Assembly: GCF_003610355.1 (NCBI RefSeq)
Contig: NZ_RAPY01000001.1
Location: forward strand, 806,001-870,000
Length of the DNA stretch: 64,000 bases
Reading direction: 5' to 3'
DNA from: Sphingobacterium detergens
GTDB lineage: Bacteria > Bacteroidota > Bacteroidia > Sphingobacteriales > Sphingobacteriaceae
The notes beneath the pieces were generated by a model that saw only the letters and a program-made list of their open reading frames with translations, did no database searches and had not been told where the DNA came from. This document shows positions 1 through 6,864 of the stretch, piece by piece (the stretch's first letter is position 1; every line of letters begins with the position of its first letter). The position numbers and the translations under genes are program-made.

Positions 1-184
1 TTTCTAAAGCAGCCAAACCTGAATTGTCGTGCAAGTCAAGTGGCGAACCTTGCACCCGTGCATTTTTATCAATATCTCTTTCATACACTTTTACATCAAC
101 TCCTTTCAGTTGCAAAAGTTTAGCCAATGTCAGTCCACCTGGTCCACCGCCAACAATGGCTATTTTTTTGTTTTTAATCAACAT
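1..184 (-). CDS. TetX-like FAD-dependent monooxygenase, N-terminal part only
   Basis: The first 61 codons of a gene that runs off the left edge. The translation opens MLIKNKKIAIVGGGPGGLTL, a Rossmann FAD-binding GxGxxG fingerprint, followed by a VYERD acidic strand end and a QGSPLDLHD segment. That last block closely matches the position of the GGTLDLH motif of TetX tetracycline-degrading monooxygenases and their relatives. These enzymes use NADPH and FAD to hydroxylate small aromatic substrates in the cytoplasm. Only the FAD-binding end is present, so substrate and completeness cannot be judged. The SnoaL-like pseudogene just upstream on the same strand could once have been co-transcribed with it. 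Confidence 0.85.
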   Translation of the reverse strand, partial: MLIKNKKIAIVGGGPGGLTLAKLLQLKGVDVKVYERDIDKNARVQGSPLDLHDNSGLAALE

Positions 185-262
185 ATTTTTTAGTCAAATT
201 ATTCTGGTTTCTATTTGTGGCGAATTGAGGAAAGTCTGCCCTGGTTCTTCGTCCGTTTTTTG

Positions 263-709
263 TTAATCCTGTGTATTCGCAGTAATCACTGCCATTGTAT
301 CCATATAATCTCGCCAATAAACTATTTTTCTGTCCTTAATGGTTATGATAGAGCAAAAGCGGTTATCATACGGTTTGCGAGTTGAAGGAACTGTACCGTG
401 AACTTCGTATTCAAGAATGATTACATTTTCGGGTTTTGCAGATTTATAAATTCGCAAATTATCGGCTGAAGTAAGTAGATTGTTGTAACCGCCAAACCAA
501 TCCATATACTTTTTTCGTCCTTCAATTTTTGTCGGAAATCCTTTGAAAATGTATAAAAACTCAAACACACAATCTTCTGCAACTGCGTCCTAAAAATGTT
601 CGCCCTCAACTTCGCCTTTTAATCCTTCCATGATAATTTGATAAAAAGGTGCTGCATTTTCCCTGAAAGCAGGATGACTTCTGTCCACTTTTGCTATTTT
701 ATTTTCCAT
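263..709 (-). pseudogene. SnoaL-like / NTF2-fold protein interrupted by an in-frame TAG
   Basis: Reading from ATG at 709, the frame gives MENKIAKVDRSHPAFRENAA... and reaches GEVEGEHF, then a TAG (about 590-592), then continues in the same frame as DAVAEDCVFEFLYIFKGFPT and on to the TAA at 263. The two halves join as one cone-shaped alpha+beta SnoaL-like domain of about 148 residues, the usual size. The expected residue at the stop is hydrophobic, so a single base change explains it. An ORF starting at ATG 568 would lack the first helices. Members of this fold are small hydrolases, isomerases or proteins of unknown activity. I call it a pseudogene; stop readthrough or a sequencing error is the alternative. 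Confidence 0.7.
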
Positions 710-940
710 TTTTTCAAATAAATTTCACTAGTTAAATATATAAAAAAATGTGTGACAAATTAATTCATCTATTTTGAATTCTATCCACAAACAAAATATA
801 ATGAATCTCTGTTCGACGATTAAAAAGCGGCAATATGGTCGATAAACCTTAATCTACTACAGCGATCTGAAATAGTTTGGAAATCATTGCTCCATGGCAA
901 ACTTCTCCATTCCAACGAGCTAAAAAACCAATATCGTTTT

Positions 941-974
941 AAAAAGAACAAGGCGCACCCAAACGGTGCACCTT
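941..974 (-). terminator. Rho-independent terminator of the minus-strand cassette
   Basis: A 10-bp stem (950-959 with 965-974, one G-U pair) with a 5-nt loop, followed on the minus strand by a run of T. It lies just past the stop of the 57-aa gene at 983, so it ends the cassette transcribed from about 2.9 kb. Confidence 0.8.
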
Positions 975-982
975 GCCATCCA

Positions 983-1156
983 TTATGGACGTCTTCGTTT
1001 ACTATAGCGCCCCAGCAAACGACTGGTCGCAAAACTTACCAGTGTACCCAAAGCAGCCATAAGGACCGTCTGCAGTACATCGCCAAGCGAGATACTCGCC
1101 CAGATGGAGCAGATTGTTCCACCGATTGTGGAGATACGGAGATCATTCAGCTTCAT
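983..1156 (-). CDS. 57-aa membrane protein, holin-like in character
   Basis: The translation is MKLNDLRISTIGGTICSIWA... through SISLGDVLQTVLMAALGTLV and ends in a very basic tail, GRYSKRRRP. It has two hydrophobic stretches (about residues 11-24 and 27-47) and a positively charged C-terminus, typical of a tiny inner-membrane protein. Its start overlaps the end of the upstream 74-aa gene by 14 bases, which argues for translational coupling, and a terminator follows it directly. I do not recognise a named family. Placement after a DUF5675 gene resembles phage lysis modules, so a holin-like or domesticated phage role is a guess from size, topology and context. Confidence 0.7.
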   Translation of the reverse strand: MKLNDLRISTIGGTICSIWASISLGDVLQTVLMAALGTLVSFATSRLLGRYSKRRRP

Positions 1157-1367
1157 CGGCTTTGCTCCTTTCCAATGCTTCCTTAGAGCCTTTCTCTGGT
1201 ATGTCGTGAGCCTCTGGCAGGGGCTCCTCCTGATCCAATACTGTCTCCACGATCCCTAGCCCCAAAGCTAGGTATTTTAATACATTCCCTACCTTACCTG
1301 GTAGTTTAACAGGTGCCGCCAGCACCAGCTGCAGCACCTGCCCGATTTTGTTAACGATTTTTTTCAT
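1143..1367 (-). CDS. Small 74-aa protein of the DUF5675 cassette
   Basis: The protein starts MKKIVNKIGQVLQLVLAAPV, continues with a hydrophobic segment (KYLALGLGIVETVL) and ends in an acidic tail rich in Glu. It has an amphipathic N-terminal half and one weak hydrophobic helix. It overlaps the next gene (57 aa) by 14 bases, so the pair is probably co-translated. It is separated from the DUF5675 gene by about 375 bases of repeated stem-loops. The family is unknown to me; length and charge suit a small membrane-associated partner of the following protein. Confidence 0.65.
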   Translation of the reverse strand: MKKIVNKIGQVLQLVLAAPVKLPGKVGNVLKYLALGLGIVETVLDQEEPLPEAHDIPEKGSKEALERSKADEAE

Positions 1368-1383
1368 TTCTGTTACTCTAAAT

Positions 1384-1681
1384 AGGCAGGATTAGCGATC
1401 AGAAGCAAGATATTCCGACCGCTAATCCTGCCTCTCCACCAATACCCCTTTCGATAAATATTGAAGGGCAAAGAATAAGTGACATTGTTTCCCCATCCTC
1501 CAACACACACTTTTCGTTAAGCTAAGGAGATCATAGAATTGAAAGCCTAGCGTTCCGACTACCAATCTCCTTCCTCCACTACACCTTTCGATAAACATGC
1601 CTTGCGTTCCGACTGCTTATCGCTGACGCAAGATGAGGATAGCGTAAATCACTGTCCGAGCGTAGCGAGTTTGATTTATGC
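1384..1681 (-). repeat. Cluster of stem-loop repeats sharing TTCCGACYRCYWATC
   Basis: The gap between the DUF5675 gene and the 74-aa gene is non-coding but structured. The block TTCCGACYRCYWATC occurs at 1413-1427, 1553-1567 and 1607-1621. The first two are each followed about 20 bases later by CCTTTCGATAAA (1447-1458, 1584-1595). The first copy lies in a perfect 14-bp stem (1384-1397 with 1420-1433), the second in an 8-bp stem (1524-1531 with 1565-1572). A further 10-bp stem with one G-U pair joins 1642-1651 to 1672-1681. The stems differ in sequence while the loop motif is kept, which suggests function in RNA or single-stranded DNA. Strand is assigned from the flanking genes only. Confidence 0.6.
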
Positions 1682-1743
1682 CGTCAGCTTGCTAAGAAGA
1701 TGGCACAAAGGAATGCAGCAGGCAATTCCAGATCTCCAAAGCC

Positions 1744-2148
1744 TTATCGAATACTCAAATACACATCATCACCCATATCCCACAGGCAATACACCAGTGC
1801 TTTCAGCTTGGCCAGGGCCTTCCCACTTCCGACACCCTGCCCCTCTCCGGTTAGACTGGTGACCGGAGCGATGCAGCCGAGCAATTCGTCCTTGGCATTA
1901 TTAGCCGCGTGGATCAAGATTCCTTCACGGTTTAACACATGCGGGATACCGATCTGCTCACCATGCCGCTGGTAACGGACCTTCTCCAGTTTGTACTGAC
2001 CGATCGGAATGCAGCTGATCCGCCTGATGTTATTGCGGTCAGGCAGCTCGATGGTATGGCAGATATGCTCACCGTTGTACGTGATCGTTCCATTTGTTCC
2101 CTCAGCCCCATATTTCCGGAGGAGCTTGAGAGTGTGTCTGTTGTTCAT
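1744..2148 (-). CDS. DUF5675 family protein
   Basis: A 134-aa protein with the DUF5675 pattern: an N-terminal strand pair (LKLLRKYGAEGTNGTITYNG), HTIELPDRNN, the PIGQYKLEKV block and the signature GILIHAANNAKDELLGCIAP. The conserved His plus Gly-Cys pair in that last block resembles the HxxGC-type active site of L,D-transpeptidase folds, which is my inference. The family occurs in phages, integrated elements and Bacteroidota chromosomes. Here it starts 9 bases after the upstream 251-aa gene ends and belongs to the same minus-strand cassette. No signal peptide is visible, so export would need a partner such as the small membrane proteins downstream. Confidence 0.85.
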   Translation of the reverse strand: MNNRHTLKLLRKYGAEGTNGTITYNGEHICHTIELPDRNNIRRISCIPIGQYKLEKVRYQRHGEQIGIPHVLNREGILIHAANNAKDELLGCIAPVTSLTGEGQGVGSGKALAKLKALVYCLWDMGDDVYLSIR

Positions 2149-2157
2149 GACAGGTTA

Positions 2158-2913
2158 TTATGGAATGTCTACGTCCACGATGGTCATTGCGTTATAAGGG
2201 TTGTTCTTGAGTGGATAGAATTCCCCGTTAACTTCCTGATACATCGAAATACCGACAATGATGTATACCACTTTTGCAGCATCTACGACCAATGGTGCCT
2301 GTAGTGTTTCCTCAACGTGCACACCAATCAGCGGAATGTAGCCCGATCTGACCATCACCGGACGCGGAGGTACTTCATCCGTACTCAGCTCGGCAACGGC
2401 CAGTGTAAACAACATGTGCGTCGCCCCGTTCAGCAGCATGACATCATTTTGTGGGTTGAATTCCGGAATGATCAGTGTGGCCTCACCGGCGGTACGGTCA
2501 TAGGTTGGTTCCAGTTTTTCACCCAGCAGCATTTTTAGGCTGCTGGCCTGGTTAAACTCAAAGCCCTTGAGCATTGTACTGTTTTCCTCTAGAAAGATCC
2601 GCTCGCCACGTGCATTTGCCGAATCCGACTTTTGTATCCTGTGGATCAGCGACGTCAGCCTGTTGCGCATCGTATTGTCTGCAAATGTGCGCAGCAGATT
2701 GTTCAGCTGGATACGTAGGAGTTTGGCGGTACCTGCGGCAGTACCAAATTCGGCCATATTTTCACGTGTTCGCTGAAAATTGGGATCCGTCTGGATCCGG
2801 GCCTTGTCCACACCGCCTTTCATGCGGACTTCATAACCGCGACTGCGGTGTTTGCTAAAAGAAAGGTCCCCGACCTTCCCTCTAAACTTGATTAAACTTT
2901 CTTGTTTTGCCAT
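2158..2913 (-). CDS. Hypothetical protein, first gene of the DUF5675 cassette
   Basis: A 251-aa protein if translation starts at ATG 2913 (MAKQESLIKFRGKVGDLSFS); an upstream in-frame start adds nine non-conserved-looking residues. The N-terminus is basic (KHRSRGYEVRMKGG), with a middle helical region around RENMAEFGTAAGTAKLLRIQ and a beta-rich C-terminus. The GKVGDLSF opening and the RTRENMAEFG block recall Bacteroidota proteins of the DUF6266 type, but I cannot confirm this. It leads a four-gene unit (this gene, DUF5675, 74 aa, 57 aa) ending at the terminator near 950. The phased repeat arrays at 2943-3159 lie directly upstream and are its likely control region. Confidence 0.7.
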   Translation of the reverse strand: MAKQESLIKFRGKVGDLSFSKHRSRGYEVRMKGGVDKARIQTDPNFQRTRENMAEFGTAAGTAKLLRIQLNNLLRTFADNTMRNRLTSLIHRIQKSDSANARGERIFLEENSTMLKGFEFNQASSLKMLLGEKLEPTYDRTAGEATLIIPEFNPQNDVMLLNGATHMLFTLAVAELSTDEVPPRPVMVRSGYIPLIGVHVEETLQAPLVVDAAKVVYIIVGISMYQEVNGEFYPLKNNPYNAMTIVDVDIP

Positions 2914-2942
2914 GATATTTAAGTTTTGATGACAACACAAAG

Positions 2943-3037
2943 ATGGCGAGCATTAAAACCCCCACTGTCCAAAATGGCCCGATATGGCCAACATGGCTTA
3001 AATTGACAGTATAAGGCTAGGAATGGCAGTATATGGC
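2943..3037. repeat. Helix-phased ATGGC motifs upstream of the cassette
   Basis: ATGGC occurs at 2943, 2974, 2984, 2993, 3023 and 3033, spacings of 31, 10, 9, 30 and 10 bases, so all copies fall on nearly the same face of the helix. The block lies within 30-125 bases of the start codon at 2913, where an operator or upstream activator array is expected. Confidence 0.55.
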
Positions 3038-3068
3038 ACTATTTGTCCATCATGTGCTAGTATTTAAG

Positions 3069-3159
3069 TACTGTTAGTGTACCGCGAGTGTACTGAAGAG
3101 GTACCAATACCCTACCAAAAAGGTACTGGAGAGCTACTGAAAAGCTACCAAAGAGTTAC
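3069..3159. repeat. Nine TAC motifs at an exact 11-bp period
   Basis: TAC starts at 3069, 3080, 3091, 3102, 3113, 3124, 3135, 3146 and 3157, every step exactly 11 bases. The rest of the unit drifts around TAC(C/T)(G/A)AAAG(A/G)G. An 11-bp period is not a multiple of three, so this is not coding. It sits next to the ATGGC array, between the cassette start (2913) and the small gene at 3516. Confidence 0.8.
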
Positions 3160-3515
3160 AGCAATCCGTAGACTGCGTGTAAGTAAAATGTGTGGGGATG
3201 GTAGCCTCCTGTTAATAGCCCCGTAGGATGGTACCGGAGCAATAGCCAAGATCAAAAAGGGCTGATATTATCGTACGTAATAGATTAACTGGTAAATATC
3301 AAAATGTTGTTATACAAATATTTAAAACAAAATATGGATTGAATCGTTTAAAGTAGAATTATTAATTTTTTTCTTAAGGGCTGTCGTTAAAAGTGCGCAT
3401 CGTGCATCTATCGGCAGAGAGGTATCCAGCTAACAGGAAAATCATGGTACCACCTATGGATTGTCTGTGGCATGACCATATTATGCCCCACAGCACTCCA
3501 TCAGCCCAGATAAAC
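3160..3515. other. Intergenic region without recognised gene
   Basis: AT-rich between about 3290 and 3380. I see no convincing ORF; the open frame reaching back to 3393 is an upstream extension of the 64-aa gene with no sign of conservation. Confidence 0.5.
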
Positions 3516-3710
3516 ATGAGCAAAAAATATCGACTTTGTATCAATCCAAAAGATGTTGCCCTGATACTCGATCTCAGTCCCAGGCAGGCACAGCGCAAAT
3601 ACCAGCAGGCAAAAGATGCCTATGGAAAGGCCAAGCACCAGCAACTTACCATACATGAATTTGCAGCATATTATGACTTACCCCTAGCAGAAGTTATTGA
3701 ACGGCTTTAA
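3516..3710 (+). CDS. 64-aa putative helix-turn-helix protein
   Basis: Starting at ATG 3516 the protein is MSKKYRLCINPKDVALILDL then SPRQAQRKYQQAKDAYGKAK and ends in AAYYDLPLAEVIERL. The order of helices, VALILDLSPRQAQR followed later by TIHEFAAYYDL, looks like the small helix-turn-helix proteins that read as MerR/excisionase-like folds in Bacteroidota. The longer frame from 3393 adds residues of atypical composition and is rejected. It ends at a strong hairpin shared with the convergent LytTR gene. A DNA-binding role is inferred; a link to the phased arrays upstream is possible but unproven. Confidence 0.65.
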   Translation: MSKKYRLCINPKDVALILDLSPRQAQRKYQQAKDAYGKAKHQQLTIHEFAAYYDLPLAEVIERL

Positions 3711-3722
3711 ATTTCTAAAATT

Positions 3723-3743
3723 GGGGGGCGCAAGCCCGCCCCC
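3723..3743. terminator. GC-rich hairpin between convergent genes
   Basis: A 6-bp G/C stem (3724-3729 with 3738-3743) between the 3' ends of the 64-aa gene and the LytTR gene. There is no long T run, so it is a weak terminator or a transcript-end stabiliser. Confidence 0.5.
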
Positions 3744-3749
3744 TAACTC

Positions 3750-4778
3750 TTATCTTTCATTTACCAATGCCCATTCTTCCCTTATTTTCAGTAGTCTATC
3801 GTAAGCCTCAGCCGGCACTTTCAACTGCTCCTGATCTATGCCCAATAGCTGCACAATATAATCATTGCCCTCCTTGTATTGGTCTTTTATGGCCAGCTGT
3901 TGGATCAACAGCCCCCGACCGGCGCGGAAAAATAAATTAGGCCATTGTCTTTCAATTTTGGCGAGGGAATCCATATCAACAGTGCCCTCCCGACCATCCA
4001 GCAAACGTACATCGACCAGCTTGGATCTGGCGGATCCTTCCTTGAGATGGAAATACGCAATCTGAGTTATTCTCACCCATTCATTGACAGCACCTATCAT
4101 TACCTCAATCTGTTGGGTGACCTCTTTGAGACAAGCCTTCAATCTGTTTTCGTCACTGCTCAAACGATCGTGGTTGGCACGCAGTCGTTGCTTCCGGTTT
4201 CTTAGTTCATTCAATTCCTGCTCATACTGCATCCGAAGCTCATTACTCTTTTTTTCCACCGCTCGTATCTGCTCATCTTTCTGCAAAAGCCATTTTTGCA
4301 TTACTTTTACACGCTTTTTTTTATAGTTATTAATCTTTCTTTCCTTTCGAAAGGCATAATAAAACTGAACCATGATAAAGCAGAACATAACCACGACAAA
4401 ATCCCGCTCAAAATAATCACCTTTTTGCAGATCTTGCCCAAATACCTCTAAATAGACCTTGTAAACAATTCTTAAGGCCACAGCCCCCAAAACTAAAACG
4501 AGTAGCGCAAATTGGATCAGATAGCGTACTATTTCATTTTGCCCCAGAAATTTGTACGAGTCAAGTTTGTATATGACGAATGCAACAGGCACTATCGCCA
4601 ATAGCATTAATACCAAACTAAAAAGAAATATCAAACCATGTTTTTTCATGGTTATACTCGAAAATAAAGATTCTTCAGTCGTGTAAAAAGTGACCATACA
4701 AGATGAAATAGCTGCTAATAATAAAATTATCCACAAAGTTCCATACCAGGAGCGAAAGAAAGATTTAAGTGTTATCAT
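3750..4778 (-). CDS. Membrane-anchored LytTR-type DNA-binding regulator
   Basis: A 342-aa protein with four hydrophobic segments in the first 145 residues (roughly 12-32, 49-70, 85-106, 126-142). A long charged coiled-coil region follows (about 150-235: KKKRVKVMQKWLLQKDEQIR and so on). The C-terminal domain carries the LytTR hallmarks: IAYFHLKEGSARSKLVDVRL, then MDSLAKIERQWPNLFFRAGR with the Phe-x-Arg of the DNA-contacting strand. LytTR domains bind DNA through an all-beta fold. A membrane version with no receiver domain should sense a membrane or envelope signal and act directly on promoters. An inverted repeat TTAAC-N6-GTTAA at 4797-4812 lies just before its start and could be an autoregulatory site. 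Confidence 0.8.
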   Translation of the reverse strand: MITLKSFFRSWYGTLWIILLLAAISSCMVTFYTTEESLFSSITMKKHGLIFLFSLVLMLLAIVPVAFVIYKLDSYKFLGQNEIVRYLIQFALLVLVLGAVALRIVYKVYLEVFGQDLQKGDYFERDFVVVMFCFIMVQFYYAFRKERKINNYKKKRVKVMQKWLLQKDEQIRAVEKKSNELRMQYEQELNELRNRKQRLRANHDRLSSDENRLKACLKEVTQQIEVMIGAVNEWVRITQIAYFHLKEGSARSKLVDVRLLDGREGTVDMDSLAKIERQWPNLFFRAGRGLLIQQLAIKDQYKEGNDYIVQLLGIDQEQLKVPAEAYDRLLKIREEWALVNER

Positions 4779-4796
4779 AATAGGTTGACAATAAGA

Positions 4797-4812
4797 TTAA
4801 CCTCTAAGTTAA
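4797..4812 (-). promoter_or_regulatory. Inverted repeat upstream of the LytTR gene
   Basis: TTAAC and GTTAA separated by 6 bases, 18 bases before the LytTR start codon. Position and symmetry suit an operator; there is no direct evidence of which protein binds. Confidence 0.35.
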
Positions 4813-5131
4813 TAATATGTATGATTACTTAAGGTAACGTTTCCTTTACATGTTATCATAGATTTAATTTATCCCTTCGTAGACTTTGCAAATGCGTTTA
4901 AGTAGCATTCAAGCGTGTTTAATACTTATCTCGACGAAACCATTCTCGTTTTCGCCGATCTCGGCCTTTGTTTCCTTCGCTTTTTAGTGATTTGGTTTTA
5001 GATTCGCTGTTCGATCGAATTATAAAACTAATTTAAATTTTTAACAACGGTGCATACTAGTTGCCTGATGTATAGCATTGGCATGCCGCTATATCCTTTG
5101 AGGCCTAGCAATCACCGATAAACTAAACAGA
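4813..5131. other. Intergenic region without recognised gene
   Basis: About 320 bases with short stop-interrupted frames only. A possible promoter for the gene at 5132 is the ATATCCTTTG stretch near 5090, a loose match to the Bacteroidota -7 element. Confidence 0.4.
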
Positions 5132-5563
5132 ATGAACAAATACACATTTGATGAGATGGGAGTCAGACAATGGCTCAGACAGTTGTACAGCTCAACCGTC
5201 GAACTCCAGATGATGGAGCAAAAGCTGATCCTGCTCTGCCTACGCAGCTGGCTTATGTCGCGTTTTGAACTTTCGGAGAGCCAGGTTGAGTATCTCATAT
5301 CGCTGTCATCAGACTTCAAAAATAATCTTGCCCAAGAGATCGCCTTTGCCATCAACAACCAGGCAGACATCACGTTGGAAAAGCAGACCAATGAAAAAGC
5401 TGCCAGTACCCTCTCCCGAGATTCGGTCAAGGTGACGGAGTATGAGTCAAACAAGATCCAGTCAGATACACCTGAGATACCCGTAGAATCTAAAGCAAAT
5501 GACATCTTCAGTCGCCGTTTAGAGGGGCATTTGATCGTCAGGATTTACTACACGCTTCTTTAG
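5132..5563 (+). CDS. Hypothetical protein, 143 aa
   Basis: The protein begins MNKYTFDEMGVRQWLRQLYS and is predicted mostly alpha-helical, with an amphipathic N-terminal 80 residues and a polar, Ser/Thr/Glu-rich linker after residue 90. No signal peptide, membrane segment or known motif is visible. A strong terminator (5584-5622) follows the stop, so it is an independent unit. The overlapping frame on the other strand (5089-5505) is its shadow: the plus frame has the better start and the terminator. Function unknown. Confidence 0.6.
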   Translation: MNKYTFDEMGVRQWLRQLYSSTVELQMMEQKLILLCLRSWLMSRFELSESQVEYLISLSSDFKNNLAQEIAFAINNQADITLEKQTNEKAASTLSRDSVKVTEYESNKIQSDTPEIPVESKANDIFSRRLEGHLIVRIYYTLL

Positions 5564-5583
5564 GTGATCTAAAATAATTCAAC

Positions 5584-5622
5584 AAAACGCCATGGGCCAT
5601 ATCTCTCTCATGGCGTTTTTTC
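5584..5622 (+). terminator. Rho-independent terminator
   Basis: An 11-bp perfect stem (5584-5594 with 5609-5619) followed by a T run, 20 bases after the stop of the 143-aa gene. Confidence 0.85.
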
Positions 5623-5657
5623 TTTTTCATGAACTATTCATTTACAACATATTAAAA

Positions 5658-6218
5658 GTGAATCGCTTTATCAAACATTTAAATGCACATTTCAATGTAG
5701 AAGATCCCTGTCGCCATGCACTGATCCAACATACTAAAGTACGCCAAGGTAAGCGCGGGCAGATCTATTGCCGGGAGGACGAGAGCCGTCCCTATTGGTG
5801 CTATGTGCTCGAGGGTATGGTGGGCGCATATGAGCTTCAACTCAGAAAGCCCTATCTCCACTGGATCGCCACGGAAGGGCATTATTTTACCGGTACCAAG
5901 CACGAGTATAGTTTTAACAGCCAGGATCTGAATATTCAGTTTCTCAAAAAAAGTAAAATTGCCTGTATACCCTTAACAGTTTTGCAGGAGCTGCAAGACC
6001 GGTATCCAAGCATGCATCATTTTGTGAGTATCATGCGGCAGCGTAAATCAGATTTTTTTAATAAAAAGGGACTTATTATGGCCCAAGATTCCATGGCCAG
6101 GTATGCAAAATTCAAGGAGCTGATGCCTGTGCTGTTGCATAGTCTGAACAATAAATTGCTGAGCCAATTTTTGTACATAGACCCAAAGACAATATATGAA
6201 AGCAAAAGAAATCAATAA
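5658..6218 (+). CDS. Crp/Fnr-like cyclic-nucleotide-binding-fold protein
   Basis: From GTG 5658 the protein reads VNRFIKHLNAHFNVEDPCRH and then shows the cNMP-binding jelly roll: GQIYCREDESRPYWCYVLEG, GAYELQL, HYFTG. Like many Bacteroidota Crp-like proteins of about 190 aa, its C-terminal part (KFKELMPVLLHSLNNKLLSQ, FLYIDPKTIYESK) is a short winged-helix remnant. An in-frame ATG at 5592 would place the start codon inside the preceding terminator stem, so I prefer 5658; ATG 5610 is an alternative. Such proteins regulate transcription, but ligand residues are not conserved enough to predict a ligand. It stands alone, flanked by small proteins. Confidence 0.7.
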   Translation: MNRFIKHLNAHFNVEDPCRHALIQHTKVRQGKRGQIYCREDESRPYWCYVLEGMVGAYELQLRKPYLHWIATEGHYFTGTKHEYSFNSQDLNIQFLKKSKIACIPLTVLQELQDRYPSMHHFVSIMRQRKSDFFNKKGLIMAQDSMARYAKFKELMPVLLHSLNNKLLSQFLYIDPKTIYESKRNQ

Positions 6219-6316
6219 AAGTTGAAATACTACCGTCAGACCCGATTTTTCGATTTTTAATGTCCCTTCCTTTGTAATAGGCAAATGGATAAAATGCTTA
6301 GAAAAATAAAAATAGG

Positions 6317-6541
6317 ATGATGAATAATATAGAAAAAGGTATTAAAAGATACCGACGCAAGTTTGCAGTCTTTCCCTCCATGGGTAAGGGAATAAAGACC
6401 ACTTTAGTAATAAAAGCCTCCATAGTACTGAAGCTTTTATGTGGCCATCCTGTTACACACAAGATGATCAATTATAACCCTTATGAATATACGGAATATT
6501 CATATAACAAAATTAGGAACTTTAAATTTTATGGCTTTTAA
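6317..6541 (+). CDS. Doubtful 74-aa ORF
   Basis: An open frame starting MMNNIEKGIKRYRRKFAVFP with a basic N-terminus and a short hydrophobic stretch (TTLVIKASIVLKLL). It precedes the small Cys-containing protein by 23 bases and might be translated with it. Composition is AT-driven and I recognise no family, so it may be spurious. The surrounding 6219-6316 stretch holds nothing I can identify. Confidence 0.25.
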   Translation: MMNNIEKGIKRYRRKFAVFPSMGKGIKTTLVIKASIVLKLLCGHPVTHKMINYNPYEYTEYSYNKIRNFKFYGF

Positions 6542-6564
6542 ATCATGTAAAAGCCGACATAATC

Positions 6565-6789
6565 ATGAGTTGGTTCAACTTTACGGGTTCAGACCCATCA
6601 CAACCATCACACTATACATTGGCAGGAGAAACTCCACCATCATGTCCAACACCTACCGAACAGATGTGTGCCCTTCAGGCGACAAATTCTGCAGGTTCAC
6701 CGGTTATCACTGATGCATTGAAAAATGAAATCATTAACTCATTGCAAAATCAGGTAAATGGTCCAAATGTGCGATTAAAATCGCGATAG
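6565..6789 (+). CDS. 74-aa MSWFxF-type small protein with a Cys pair
   Basis: The protein opens MSWFNFTGSDPSQPSHYTLA and contains the spaced pair CPTPTEQMCALQA. I associate this type with Sphingobacteriaceae, but it has no named function. It has no signal peptide or membrane segment. A perfect-stem terminator follows, so it ends its transcript. The convergent neighbour is a TlpA-like thioredoxin with SusD/SusC. The two cysteines invite the idea that this peptide is a redox client of that enzyme or a secreted substrate, which is inference only. Confidence 0.65.
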   Translation: MSWFNFTGSDPSQPSHYTLAGETPPSCPTPTEQMCALQATNSAGSPVITDALKNEIINSLQNQVNGPNVRLKSR

Positions 6790-6826
6790 GAATATCGTTA
6801 AGACATCAGCGTTTGCTAACTAAGTA

Positions 6827-6858
6827 ATAGGGTATGAAAATTCATACCCTATATTTTT
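6827..6858 (+). terminator. Rho-independent terminator
   Basis: A 12-bp perfect stem (6827-6838 with 6841-6852) followed by ATTTTTT, between the convergent 74-aa gene and the thioredoxin-like gene. Confidence 0.85.
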
Positions 6859-6864
6859 TGCGCT

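Noticed and set aside
820..1186. ORFs at 820-1032 (minus) and 887-1186 (plus)
   Set aside because: They overlap the terminator and the well-supported 57-aa gene and have atypical composition.
1602..2304. Plus-strand ORFs over the DUF5675 and 251-aa genes
   Set aside because: They are shadows of the minus-strand genes with His/Pro-rich unnatural composition.
3069..3159. CRISPR-like array
   Set aside because: The period is 11 bases with no repeat/spacer structure and no cas genes.
5592..5657. ATG 5592 as start of the Crp-like gene
   Set aside because: The codon lies inside the terminator stem of the previous gene, and the encoded extension does not look like the start of this family.
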